This document shows positions 30,701 to 44,600 of a DNA stretch of 64,000 bases, piece after piece. The notes beneath the pieces are model-generated. The model ran no database searches. It saw only the letters and a program-made list of their open reading frames with translations, and was not told the origin of the DNA. This DNA is from Lepidurus packardi (lineage: Eukaryota; Arthropoda; Branchiopoda; Notostraca; Triopsidae), in assembly GCA_023053545.1 (NCBI GenBank), contig JAKZAN010000004.1, positions 8,432,001 to 8,496,000 on the forward strand, read 5' to 3'. The translations under genes and the position numbers were made by a program. The first letter of the stretch is position 1. The number at the start of each line of letters is the position of its first letter.

Positions 30701-33700
30701 CCTCCAACTAAACCCTGTTATTTCCTTTTTTTTTTAGGTTTTTTTAAAGCTACATGAGATTAGCTACACTACCTTCACTGTCTTAACCTGACCGGACCCC
30801 AAAACTCGTAAGTTAACCTCGTGCAAACATTGTACTGTACCGAGGGGTACGGTACAATATGCGAAGTATGTTTTTTCCGAGTTCTTTTTGTGGCATTACT
30901 TTTCGTTTTATATTCTTATATAGATATAGATATATACACATTATTATGTATCGTAATCCCGCCAGGTGCTCATATAAAGCGTTGGTTCTAGTCATACGGG
31001 TCATCGATTAGACGTAGTCAATACTCTGTATCTACGTTTTTAGTAATACAAAGTATAAGGTTTCTCCGGTGCGCGCAGAACCAATAACTTGCGCAAACAA
31101 ACCTTGCTACTGCGCTGTTCCACTCAATCTTTCGACAGCTTGATTGTTCGAAAGTTTCCCCTCCAAGAACCTATGACGTTGGTCCCTCCAACCAATCATT
31201 GATCAAAGCTTATATAGAGACAAAATCCCCCACCTCGCTCTCTCTATGTACATCACATCTCTTGAATGCTTACCACGCGGGTTCTTGCTCCTTATTTTCA
31301 TTTTATTGTATTTTACAATCTTGTGTCTGTACTTTACCTCTGATCCATGGAAACCAGGGCCAAATCCAGGCGATGTTTACTTTTGAACATGGTGTCTTTA
31401 TGAGGAAGTTCTAACAAAGACGGCGGCCCAAACGGAGTGCACAACGCAAACAACGCTAACGGAGGATCTTCGCTTTTCGTGTTTTGACCATGTAACACTT
31501 TGATCCTACCTCGGACATCCAATCTCTGCCAAAATCAAAGCAATTTTTTTAAACATTAGACCTGAAATAAATCCATTACTCATCAAACATAAAAAAATGT
31601 AAACATTACAAAAGCAAACACATAACGTGACATAACGCAACGACATTAAAGCCCAACATGACATAACCAAACAAGATAACGTAAGCTCGAATATAGGCTT
31701 AGGCCTACACCTTAAAATTTCCTTAAAAAAATTAGGTAACAAAAAAATATAACAAAAAATAGATCTTGGTAAATAACCATTGTTAAAACAATATAGGCAA
31801 TAATAATAATAATTTAAAGACGCCCAACTTCTCACCCCCAACCCTTTTTTTATGAAGAAATAAACGACGGTAACAGGCTTAAGCGTACAAGCCGTATTAA
31901 TAAAAATAATTAATAAATCTGAATAATGAAATGATACAAATCCAAAACTATAAATTTAAAAGATCTTATACTATATTATATTCGCGTTAGTTTCAAAATG
32001 ACATGAAGTAGTCTAAATACACAAAATAAACCAATAATATCCGCCTAGTTTTTATGAGGAAAAATAGCCTCGATACTGGCAAAATAATTTCAATTAGCGT
32101 GAAAATCACTGATAAAACATGAAACAAATTGACAAGAAAAATTATCGTTAAAACAAATAAAATTTGTAAAGGGGAATATCAAAATCTAAAAATTGTTCGA
32201 AAGGTAAGGAAATGAAAGATAGAAAGATAAGGAAAAAGAAAGATGAATGGATTTAGGAAGGGAAGTTCATTACCAAGAAACCTGAGGTGTTGTCCAAGAG
32301 GCATCGAAACCGGACAGTGAAAGATCTTTCGAGATGATGGCAATGATCTGTGCGGAGCGCGTCCAATACGGATAACCCGGACTCCGCAGGTACTTGACTG
32401 TTCCAGGTTAACTGTCGCTGGAGTTCTTCCCTATCTTCTGAATGGACCAGTTCATACACAGATTGATGGACCACATCCGACTACAAAGTTCACGGAAAAA
32501 CGAAACCAAAAATCCATGAGTTTCTACAAATCATATCAAAACAGCACGCATTCCTGCACGGTCCAAAATCGACATACAAAGGGGGGGAAAAGGAGAGAAA
32601 ACAAAAGGCAATACACGTCTGGAGTACCCAAATCATTGCCAGGTGTCTTGGAAACCTTCATTTTCCAAAAGCGGGTAGCCTATATACCTTTTACAAGAGG
32701 AACATTTGGCCCCATGAACCGGTGATGTGATCGCAAACCGTAGCCAAAATGGTGCCTGGTATAATTAGTCGTCCAGGTGGGGACTTCCAAAACTAAAGTT
32801 TTTTTTTTTTTTTTTTTTTTTTTTTTCTGGGGAAGAGAACCATATGGGTTCTCTTCACAAACCCGTCAAAATTGAACATTCGCATTTCCTTTCAGGGGGA
32901 AAACTTTATAGTCCGAAAGGTTTTTAGATGAGTTGGAACCAACGGTTTAGCTCTTATTTTCTCTTTTCCGTTCTATAGGGGACAGTACTGGAACGTGGAA
33001 TGCAACGACCTTTTCTTTCTTTTTCTATATTTATTATTTTTTGTCTCCCATTTTATTATTCGATGTATGTTCATACAATTGAACATATTACAAAAGTGAA
33101 ACTGATCCAGAAAATACTGGTCTAGCTTACGTAATGAGTCTACTCATACAAGCTTCATAATAAAGCTTTTTCCCTTGTCTGTTTTTCGTGTTCAGTTTTG
33201 GAATACCTGGATCGGGTTCGTTAGGTACAACGACTGGAAGCTGATTGGCACAGGATGCATTATCGTCACGCATGCAGTGTATATGATCTTTCTTTGCAGG
33301 TTTTTATCAATCGCGAAGCAGCATGAAAGAAACTTCCTATCGTCCATATCGAGAGATCGCAAAAGGAAGATATTTTTTTACGGGGGTGGGGGACTTATTT
33401 ACTCCTAAGCTCTTGCCTTCAAATTAACTTTCCGGGAAATATAAATCATCTCTATCTCTCCGCAACGCAACTGACTTCGCCATAATGTTATAACCACGTT
33501 CTGTGCGATAAAATTCCTTATTAAAATTCCATTAAAAATACGTTACTTTACAAAGCTGTAAATTAAAAGGAAGGAACGTAAGACTTCCAAGTAATGAATT
33601 CCTTAAGAAGCCTATAAAAATTTTCAAAAAATCCAATAGTGCTATAAATTAACATTCTTCAATAAATTCATATTAAACTCAAACCAAGCTGACAAGATTT

Positions 33701-36700
33701 GGAAATTATCAGTCAAAAAAGATTCCGTCCATTCAGTTCTAATTTTTAGATTTTTTTGAATTTTCAAAAACGAGTTAATTGATAATAGTTCAATGATTAG
33801 GACTAAACGTTCCAATACTAATTACAGACTTTACTATACTGAAGTAAATAAAATTTCAAACAAGGGATAACAATCATTCAATCAATCAAACAAGGGATAA
33901 TTCATTCAATCATACCATCATTATTTTGTTCTAAAGAAAACCAATGTATTATATTATTAAAATTCCTGTTTTTTGCGGTATCGATGAATTCAAATCCTTC
34001 TGATCGGATAAAATTAATTAATTTCGCTGTATTTCAAGACCACGAAGGAAAACTATAAATCAAGCCCCCCGTCTTCATCGAAAGGAATTTAGGATTGAAC
34101 GAGTTTGACTCTTTATTGGTTGATTGTGGATACCGGGCGCATTCCCTCTATACACTCTCTCTCTCTAGCTTGTCTGAAATCCCAGAGAAGGTTCTAAATT
34201 TTTCCAAACTGTATTTATGATTTTAACAATCTGCGCGCGCAACACTTTTCGAAGAGAGGGATAGAGACTGGGCTATGGTTTGTGAGGGCTTGGGAACCAT
34301 ATCAACAATTCCATGACTTATAATACAGTGCTACGGACATAGGGACCCTTATGTGCTAAAATAAATAAAACTAAAAAATGGCCGAGTCTAACATCCTTGT
34401 CAGTCGTTTTTTTTCGTCTTTATTTTTGTTCACAGGGTGAAACAGTATAATCAGGAAATAAAGCTCGGGCAACAAGAGATATCTTTATAGTTGATCCCGC
34501 GTGGCTTGCTCTCTCATGTTTTTCCTACGAACCAACGGCGATGCCCCCCGTTGCTTTTACTGATAGAGACACAACTCATCGCTTGGAACCATAAGGATAT
34601 CTATCTAAGCATAATCTCCGGGAGCTTCTCTGTCTTCCTCATCCCCCAAAAAGAAAGCAAGCAAGTACGGAGAGATTTTTTTTTTTTTGGGACAAGATCC
34701 GTAAAGAGAGAAACGGGTAGAATAGTTATAGACATGTCCCACTGAGTTAAGCAAAGGAATTGGGTGTTTGCATCCCAAAATAATACGAGATTCCTCAACC
34801 GTAACATTTCCTGGCTGTCACAGAACTCGTCAGACATAACATAAAAACGAAATACAATAAAAAGAAGAAGCTGGTAGAATAAAAAAAAGGATCTCCCTGG
34901 AAGTCGCTTATTTAGTCTTCATAAAGGACAAAATAAGCGACTTCCAGTTTTTTTTTCTTTTCTTTTAGTATTAAATGTATGCATTACTAGCTACTTTGTC
35001 TAGGAAAACGCCTTTTCTGTCTACATTTCCTGCATTCTTTACTCAGGGGGGCTTATTATTAGTTTACTTCAATCATAAGAGGTCCTTCGCATGTCACATA
35101 AGTAACTCTCCAACGCAGGCCCGCGAGAGAGGTCTAAGCACAAGCACGCCTGGACCGCGGGAGCTACGGGGTCACCGACTGGCGGGGCACGGGGACGCCA
35201 CGACCAAACCATAATGCGTTAAAGGAACGAAGGAACAAAAAATTAAGTATTGAAGAGTCCAAGAAAGGAACAAGACGGTCAATGTTTTAACCAACAGAAC
35301 ATCACTTTTTTATGCTGTAATATCCGCGGAGAAAAAGGCTTGGCTTTCGCGTCTGTCTTGCATTTAGGAATATATAAAAGAACAAAACAAAACAGCAACA
35401 ACAAAAAAGGGACCCCTTAAGACGTGCGACCACAAGAGAAACTGCGGGAGTGCGAAGGGTTGTTCAAACAAACCCAGCAGGGAAGGCTCATAATGTAGAC
35501 TGATCTTCTATATCTCTTTATAAATCCTACAAGCATAAAGCAAAACCTTCTCCCCGACTTAACCTATCACTTAGATATCTAAATCAAAATCCTTTTCTTA
35601 ACCTTCCATCAATAAACAGCCAAAAAAAATTGCTTGAACTTGCAACTGCCATCTTAATTACAATAATTTCCCTTGCCAACATCTCTTAGAAACTCCAAGC
35701 CATAATCTAGACAATACTACAGCCTTCGCAGTCAACCAAACGCCAAGGATTTTTTTTACGCTTCTTGTATGAATAATTTCAAGCCTAAACAGTTTGAAAC
35801 TTTCAAACTCTCTTGATATAACAAAAAACCATCCTGTCCATCAATTCACAACAACAAATACACTCCTTTCCACAGTAACAGAACCCGCTCTTACAAAAAA
35901 AAGCTTCAGGGAAATTAAACGCTATGAAAACAAGATGGAAGAGTGTATAATATGTATCTCTTTTTCCTAACGGACAGTCGTAGTCGGACTTTTGCTTTGA
36001 GGACATGCGAGTATCTCATTAAGGTACGGGAATAATTACCTTTTGAGACAGCTCAGGATATATCCTCTCTCCTAAGATGCGTTTTTTTTCTCCCCTCCCA
36101 ACCCCCCAACCACTTACGCACCCAAAGCTCGTGGATTATATTCATATTAAGACAAAAAGAATCAGACAAGTCCCTCAACAATACGGCACGTCCGTATCAT
36201 CCCTCATCCATCAACGAGAAAACGAGTTCTTCCTGGACCCTCTCTCGCGGTAATTTTTTGTTTTTAATATTTTGTGTTGTGGTTATGCATTTCCCTTTAT
36301 TACCCCCCCCCCCCTCCCTTTGTCCCTTGTCTATCTAACGGAAGCTTTTAGAAACACCGAAAAGCAGACGGTGTGCGTCAAGATGTGTTGTGGGCCCACA
36401 GCAGATTACTTTTAAACGACGCAATACGATCCTAATCCCTTCAAAACTTTACCTGATGAAAGCCCAGGTAACTTTCGATGCTATGGGTCGCAAAGAAGAC
36501 TTCACCTTCGCTCGACAGAATCACCAGGAAGCCATTTAATGCCTAAAAAATGGGAAATAAACGACAACTGTCATTAAAATATGGAACTCAAAAATGTTAA
36601 AAAAATACTGTCATTTAAATGTTACTTTATTATTTTTTTAAAGGCTCATTTCCGATATGGGAAATGTTGATACATAACATCCTGGCTTTTGTTTAACCGG

Positions 36701-38609
36701 GGAATTAAAGTCGAAGAGGTGTGTTTCCTTTATAAACCTGAAGGGTGGAGTAATATGTTTCTTTTAAATAACATTCCATTTTTATTTGTACGAATCTTTT
36801 GTGCTTAAAATATGGTAGGTAATATATTAGTTGTGTATTTTGGCACGTTGTAAATGCGGAGGAGATGGGGGTCTGCCCCACACATTAGCCAGCCACGTTC
36901 TTTCCCACCGCCACGTGCAAGATTCTTTAAAAAGAAAATAAGATAAAAAGAAAAAGAAATTTACAACGCAATGCTACGCAGCGTACCCAAACGTATAATT
37001 AAGTTAAAAACGCAATTGCATGTGCTGTCGCGCCGTGGTTGGCTTTTATCCTAACACTACATACAGTACACACAAAACCGCCCGACGTTGTAGTTTATGA
37101 TGGCCTTTCCTAATGGGAGTCGCGGCGCTCGGCTGTCGCGCGTTCTCGCGTCCCGCCAAAAGCCACGTGGTTGCCAAGATGGCGACTTGAACGCGCGGGG
37201 GAGGAGACGTTGGGAAATTCATAGCTCTTGAACCATTCAGGGTACACAAGATTGGTTTACTGTGTTACGTTCTTTATACCTTGGCGCAATTTATAGAATA
37301 TAGCGAAATTCCCAGGTCCATTAGTTTTAGTGCCAAGTCAACTTGACCGTGACTGACATTATATGAAAAAATCAAGATAAAAAAAGGTCTAAAGAAATGA
37401 ATATACAGCTCTTGAACCATGAATGTAGTAGCTTTACGTTCAATTACTCTGCACTATATAGGTAATGAAGTCGTTCAGGAAAAAGCTGAGGTGTTGGTGT
37501 AGCTTCATTAGTTTTAAGAGCTACGTCAGCCGATCCATGGACGGACTTCGGGGCGAAGTTAAGGCGTGGTAACTGTCTCCAAAAAGCTAGCAAAAATAAA
37601 TCCCACACTCGTACTAAAACCTCCATCAACATATCCACTCACTCCACTACTTCTTTAGTTAATTAGCTAGTTCTCCTAAAAAATCACTCGCCTATCTTCA
37701 TTGGACCTAGCCTTAACAACGCCCGCACCTTACAAGGCTTCACTTGGGAGACCACGAAAAAAAAAAAAAAAAGAATCCAGTCAACCTAGTGCTCCCATCC
37801 CACCTTACAAGAATCTCCAAAAAACAGCTTGCTTAATTCCCTAACTCAATTAAAAAATAGTCCTGAACGCAATTTCCTAATAGCAGAAAACTTGTACATT
37901 CAATTGCAAAATTATCTTCTTAAATTCTCCTAGTAAGTGAACTCTGGAACAAAAACAGTAAAACTAAACCAAAACCAACGCTTACTTTAAACCACGTGGC
38001 AATACTTGAAGGGAATTACGAAACTCCCGACTTCTTCACAAAATAACGCCGAAAAAAATAGGAATTAAAAACCTCCTCTAGCAAAGCAACAGAAAACAAA
38101 ATAAAACATGTTACCCAAGAGCTCTTCACCTTGTACGCCATGGCACGCTTTTTTTACGAGCAATTCCCTTTGTATCCAGAAAGATCTATCCGCCAAAGCA
38201 GAAGCAACATAAGAAGAAACACTTCAAACTTCAACTTTTGAATGGTTACACCTTGTTAATAAGTCTAAACAGCCTCCTTCTGACCTTTTCTGTCCCAACG
38301 TCCATCCTTCTCCGCTCTTTAAACGTGCATTTTTATTTCCTTTTGCATTTAGTTTCATTTTTTTTTACCTGTAAGAAACATTCGCCGTCCAAAGAAGCTG
38401 TTGATGCTTCATAAACTCCCAAATCTCGACTCCGGAAACTGTCATGGATATGCCCCATCTCTTTGCCTTTATGCATAGACACTGTGAAAAAAAAAGAAAA
38501 AAAAAAAGAAAAGACAAAACAATAATTATTTGAGCCAAAAAAAGAAAAAATAAATTTTCTAATAATTCATTGTGTCGCATCATGTATATCATGCATTACG
38601 ACAGCATAT

Positions 38610-38654
<45 letters not shown>

Positions 38655-41600
38655 AGTTACAAGGTAACACACATGTGTGCATATCCTGCCTCAAACCGGC
38701 AACTTACTCACATTAAACAAACATATGGCTTATATATAACTATATATCCGAGAGCGTCCTGGTCCTACGAAAAAAAAAAGAAGAAAAAGACAATTCAACC
38801 GATATGGCGATGGAGCCCTGCAGACCTACAGACTCGGTGGCGCCACTCGGGTGCTATAATTCCTTTTGCCCGTCCGGGTAATGACAGGTAGGAAGGTAAA
38901 GGAAACTCCAGCGCCATCACACAAAAAGGCCTCGTTTCACTCTTACTTCTCTCTCTCTCTTTCTTTCTCTCTGTACGTAGCTAGCTTCCAAAACTCTTGC
39001 TTTTGGCCCATCATCGGCTCCGGCTGCAACAAAACTTTTTTTCACCTTGTATTTCTGTTCGTTTTCTTCGCTATTGCTTCCGAGATATACCGAACGCCCT
39101 CCTCATCAAAAAAAAAAGGAAAAAAAAGGATAAAGTATTGAACAGTGAAAAAAAGGCTTGGAGAGAAGTAGACTGAAACACATCGAAATTGTGGAAGAAA
39201 TTGAGTGAATTTCAGAAAGGAATTCTGTCTCGATTTTCTTTCCCGTTTTTTATTACTATTTTTACTGGGATGGCTTTGGCTGTGTTGATATCGAGCGACG
39301 ACCGTTTTTAGTTCCGACAAGAAGGTTTCATACACAATAGTATATAGAAATAGTAGTTTGAATAGTTTTATACGAAGAAATTGTAAAAGCATAGTTCATA
39401 TGAAAAAGTATTCGAGTAATATACAAGTTAAGTTTAAGGACCTGAGTTTTCTAATATTATTTATTATTGCAACGGCTTATAATAATCCTTACTTCCAACA
39501 ACCTGGATGTAATTCACTTAAAGTGATTGAACATTTCTATAACTTCCAAATATTCCAATTCTTCGAATTCGTAGTGTTGTGAGTTGTAGTTTCAATTTAA
39601 TTCAAATGAATGTCAAATCTTAAATCTTAAAACATAACAATCTTAATCTTAAAAGAATAGTGCAACGTTCAAATAAAAAGACCAAAGATTAAATGTTAAA
39701 TAATTATATCAAATTTCAGGAAACCAAAAGCGTTTAACTTTTACGTTTATGGCTATCATAAACACTAATTAAAATTGCATAACGTTATAATTATAGTTAC
39801 TTTCTTATTAACGCAAATTCCTTAAAATCCTTAAAAAAACGCGAATTGAATTACATGGAAACTAAAACATAAAAAATGTAAGCCTCTATGAACCGTACAC
39901 GATTTCGCATATGTAGGAAAGTTTCAGCTTTGGGTGTCTTATTGGTCTTGGGTGACGGTATGGTCGTGGTCGGACTCGGGTCCTGGTACGGATTCCCTCG
40001 GCGTTAGATGCAAGAGTATATGACTTGGGTTTTCGTTTTATCGATTTCTTCCGAAACCCCCTTGGAGTTGTACAGTTTTTCCTTCCGTTTTCTATATAGA
40101 CTCACTCTCTCTCGGCTGGATATATATCTCCCCCCATACCCCCTCTTTTACTGGTATAAAAGTTTGCCTAGCCTAGAATCAATGATTCCCGTTGTTTTAG
40201 AATGAATTGCACAACAATATCCTTTCCCAAAACTTTTAGTTTACCTTTTTCAGCCCCAGCGTAGATAATACAGGAAGAAAATAACATAGAAACTAAAATA
40301 AAACCAAACAGCGGCCATTGTCATTAGTCACAAACAACTGGGAAAATGACCAGTAGCTCTCCGCTGTATCATTCCAAACCTGTAATCCAGGTAGTCAACG
40401 ACTCGGAGCTATTGTCCCCCCCCCCCCCCCCCCCCTACCAAAAGCTACTGTATGACTTTTGGCTCGAACTTATATTTGTTAAAAATTTTCTTGTCTCTCT
40501 TCCGTTTTTACAATCCCTTGCTTGCCTTTGAAATTGATAAAAAAAAATACAAATGAACATAAAATTCCCTAAAACTTGCCGAAATTCTCGAAAAGATATG
40601 GAACACTATACTTTGCATCGATTCACTAAACTCGGAAGAAAAGCAGTCTTTTAAGGCTTGTCCTTCTATAAAAAAAAAACTCCCCATTTTCAATTCATTC
40701 ACATTCGCCAACTTGAAATTGCTTTCCACAAGACAAATCCTAAACTTTGAACCCATAACTTTAGCAGTCTTCGAAGGTTATTCTTTCAAGGATCTATTCT
40801 AACCTTTTTCAATTCGAAATTCGCGAGTTCGAATCGTAATTTGTAATCCCAAACTGCGCAAAGAAGTTAAAGAATCTTATAAACGTACTCTAATACTTTT
40901 GAATTACTTTTAAGTAATCCAAGATTCAAAGCTTTCCCCAAAACATCGTAAAACCACACCATTTCAATTCCGGTTCAGGTAGGGAAATTCAAGCTGAGAA
41001 CCGAAAAATTACCCTCATTTTTCAAAAACAAATGTACGGCGTAGGTTTAACGTGCATAGTCAAGTTCATTCTAACCAAGTTACTGAAATCTTAAATTTTC
41101 TGCAAATGTGGAAGACGCTAAGATACTGACGCTCGAATTCAAATTCAGAATTAAAACCATAGTTTCTGTATATATCGTGATTGTGCCTGATTATAATTCC
41201 AATTATCGTGAAAATATCATTCCTATATACTGTGATTGAAACCTTCCCAAGATTTCATCCTCTTCAAACTAATATTTCCCATTTTTTAAAATTATAACGC
41301 CTTGCAAAAACGTAAGCTCGTCCATTTAGATTCAGGTGAGGTTATTTTCAACTGATATCCGAATTAAAATTGTAAAGTAAACTTCAAAAGGTGATCTAAA
41401 CCTGTTAGAATAACTGAAGAAGCTACGAAATTCTCCAAAATTGGAACTTTTGTAATAATCTCACGGTCATTTCTGGAGGGTAACACAGTCAAGTAAACGT
41501 TCCCCCCAAAACACTGAAGACTTTAAAGAGAATAGAGAGTAGAGAGAGGCAGAGAGAGAATTAAGCCCCAGGTAGGCCTCCATTACAAGAATGAATTGTG

Positions 41601-44600
41601 GCCGTTGGGCTGACAAGACAATAACCACGCCGCTATCGTCCCGGCAGCAGGTAAATGTTACCAACAGTGTTACTTTTTCGTCTTCCAAATTTTTTCCCTT
41701 TCCTTAAATAAAAAAAAAGTTTCTGACCTGCGAAGCCAACTTTCAAGCTTTTATTTCGACTTGGTAGCTTTTCTCCCAAAAGAAAAAAAAAGGCAAAGTT
41801 TGAAGACAGAAAAAATGGGTAACTCGATAGCAAGCGACATTATGAGGGTTGTTAGAGGCGGTTCGCTGCCGTCATCCCCAAAGAGACTCATTTATAATAA
41901 TTCTCTACAAAAATAGAAACCGCCTCTGTATTTTTCGCCGGTCTCCCTTTTCCCCAGTCAAAGAAGGAAGGGAAAACTTGACTTTTTTATCGTCCCAAAA
42001 CCTTGGCAGCTGACGTCGATAAAATTCACACCGATTGTAAAAGACCCAGGGGTAATCAAAATAAGCCACAACAATGAACCTCTAAACCGCTCTTCCCTTT
42101 TCTTCTTTCTTAATCATAAAAAGAAAACAAAAAGAAAAAAATCTTCCGACACTAAATCATGACTTTTTTTTTATGGGAATCAAATCAGGTATTCGATCAC
42201 CTTCGTCAATTCGGTTTGAAATTCTTTCTACTCCAGTTTGGACGCTTTAAAAGTGCGTTAAGCGTTCCGACTCGTCCTTTATTACTAAAAACCTTCTAAA
42301 AAATCTCTCTTTCGGTGCAAATAAATTTCAAAAGTTGGGAAAAAAATTGGCGTTAGGTTTGAGAAGGGATTGGAATCCAATCAGAAACAAGTTTAAGGCT
42401 TACCAATCCACAAATCACGGTATCGACATCTCTCTCTCTCTTTTCCCCTTCATGTTTCATTTTTTATATTTTCTAAAGAAGGTATGTTCGGTCCAGGATT
42501 GTTTGAAGTGGTTGATATGCATGTTGTTCAACAACTGCCGAACGTTAATTTAAAATTGGGTAACAAGGAGAAATAAAACACGAAAAAAAAGAAGCAAAAG
42601 GTGCTAGGAAGAGGCTATATAGGTGCCACATATATACCAACGATACTTATTCCACACACACACACTAGAACATGTATAGCTAAATAGGGGAAAAGCCTCT
42701 ATGGCTTTTTTGTACTCTACGGAGCGGCAAAATCACTGAAAAGGTGATTTACTGAGGGTTATCCTGACTGTTTGGCGTGGACTTTAAATTATGAAACCGT
42801 ATTTCAAAGTTGCAGCCTTCGAACTTGTCTCGGCATTTTGCACAACCGAACGTTCCCACTAAGAGTTCAGAAAAAAAAGTTTCCCCAAACGAGCCCCAGT
42901 GCCTCTATACGGCTATTTATGGCTGTGGAACCAATGCAAAAGTGGAATAGAAGTCTTGGACTTGTCTATAACACGTCGAGAAGGCATAATTGGACGCAGG
43001 GTTGGGAGAAGTAAAATAGACGAATCGATAGATGATTGTAACTGTTAAGAGCTGTTCATGATCTTCGAAGTGTTAAACAGCGCATTCCTATTCATAGGTT
43101 TAGTAACCTAATACGGTTCACTTGGCTTTTGTTGGGTAGAACTACATTAGTTGACTAACTGAACTAGTCTGCTTGAATCCTTAATTACTTGAATTTAGCA
43201 GTTCTATTGTTCAACTAACTTTTATGAATAAAGGTTGAACAAAGATTGTTTGAGTCTTATAGTTCAACTACAGTTGTTCATTCAACTATTATTATTCTAG
43301 TTCAAATGTTCTGATAGTTCAATTACCTTTAGGATAGTTCAACTGTCTATTCAGTTAAACATACAGATTAGGTTGAAGAAGATCTCAGAACACAATTTAT
43401 GTTAAGAAATCGCAACTGAGATAGTTAAGCTACGAATTGCAACTGTTTAAGCGTGTAGCGCGGCTAATTTGAAGACATTGTAGAACAGTTTTGGCATGAT
43501 TTGAATAACAATGTAGAAGATGGTTGTTTCATTCTAAGCGACGGTTTTAATCACTGCAAAAGCTGTCTTATCCGGGAAGACATATGTACTGTACTTTGTA
43601 CAATTTTTGGAGTTGTAATGTAGTTTGTTGTTTGTAATGTAGTAATGTAATGTAATGTAATGTAGGTAGTTGTTTGTAATGGAGTTTATAATATCCCGGT
43701 TTGTAACTTTACAAAACTTGATTATAGTAAACTGGCTTAAAATGCTTTAAAAGGTAATGCTCAGGTTTCATTTCGCAACTTTTTAATCGTGGTTGAATAT
43801 TTTCACTCTTTTACCATATAAGATCTTAGTATCACGTTTTAATTTTACGATTTTTTAATTGAAATTTTAAAATATTTCATTGTCCTTTTCGGAACTTTTA
43901 ATTGCACAATTGCCATGGACTACTTTTGCAAACGTTACTGAAACCACCATGCCGCAAAAAAGTTACATTATTACTGAACATTTTCTTTGAACTATATAAA
44001 AATTACTAATTGCAGAAATATACAGATCCAATGATCACTCTGAAATTTTAAGTAAAAAATCCTATATTTAACAGAAAAAATAATAACCCAAAGTCTCTAA
44101 TTGAGCTTAGGGAGCCTTACATATTTAACCGGATTTCTTTCCCTGCCGCAATAGCTTTAACTCGTTGGCTAATTAGTGAACCAGTCCTCTCTGTCTCTCT
44201 CTCTGACTTCCTTTTTTGGCGCGCATGCATGGAAAGCTTGTGCGTGCACATTTCCAAGCGGTGTATACGTATGTGTATACACATCCACACACTTTCGTCT
44301 CTTCCTAAACCTCAGGTTGACGGTGCAGCTCGTTAAGATTCAATAGCCGTAAGTGGGCGCTCAAGAATGCGAGCCTTTTAGATAATTACGATCTAATTTG
44401 GACTATTGCATGCCATTTCCCTTCGTGACTTTGCTGACGGGAGGGGGTACCTTTTACCCTCTTCCAACCTTTTCCCCAAGCTGAAGGTAGTAAAAAAAAA
44501 AGATCAGGGGAACTGATCTGCCGATGGAGAAATGCAAAATCCCGGTCCCTGGGAATTACATTTAGAGACAAGGATCGACTTTGCAGAGGGTAATCATGGA

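Larger units (their letters stand above)
32481..36452. other. spineless intron 4
   Basis: No coding sequence recognised. It holds a T run at 32800-32826, a small duplication at 33857-33915, a long hairpin at 34897-34947 and a C run at 36303-36315. Confidence 0.7.
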
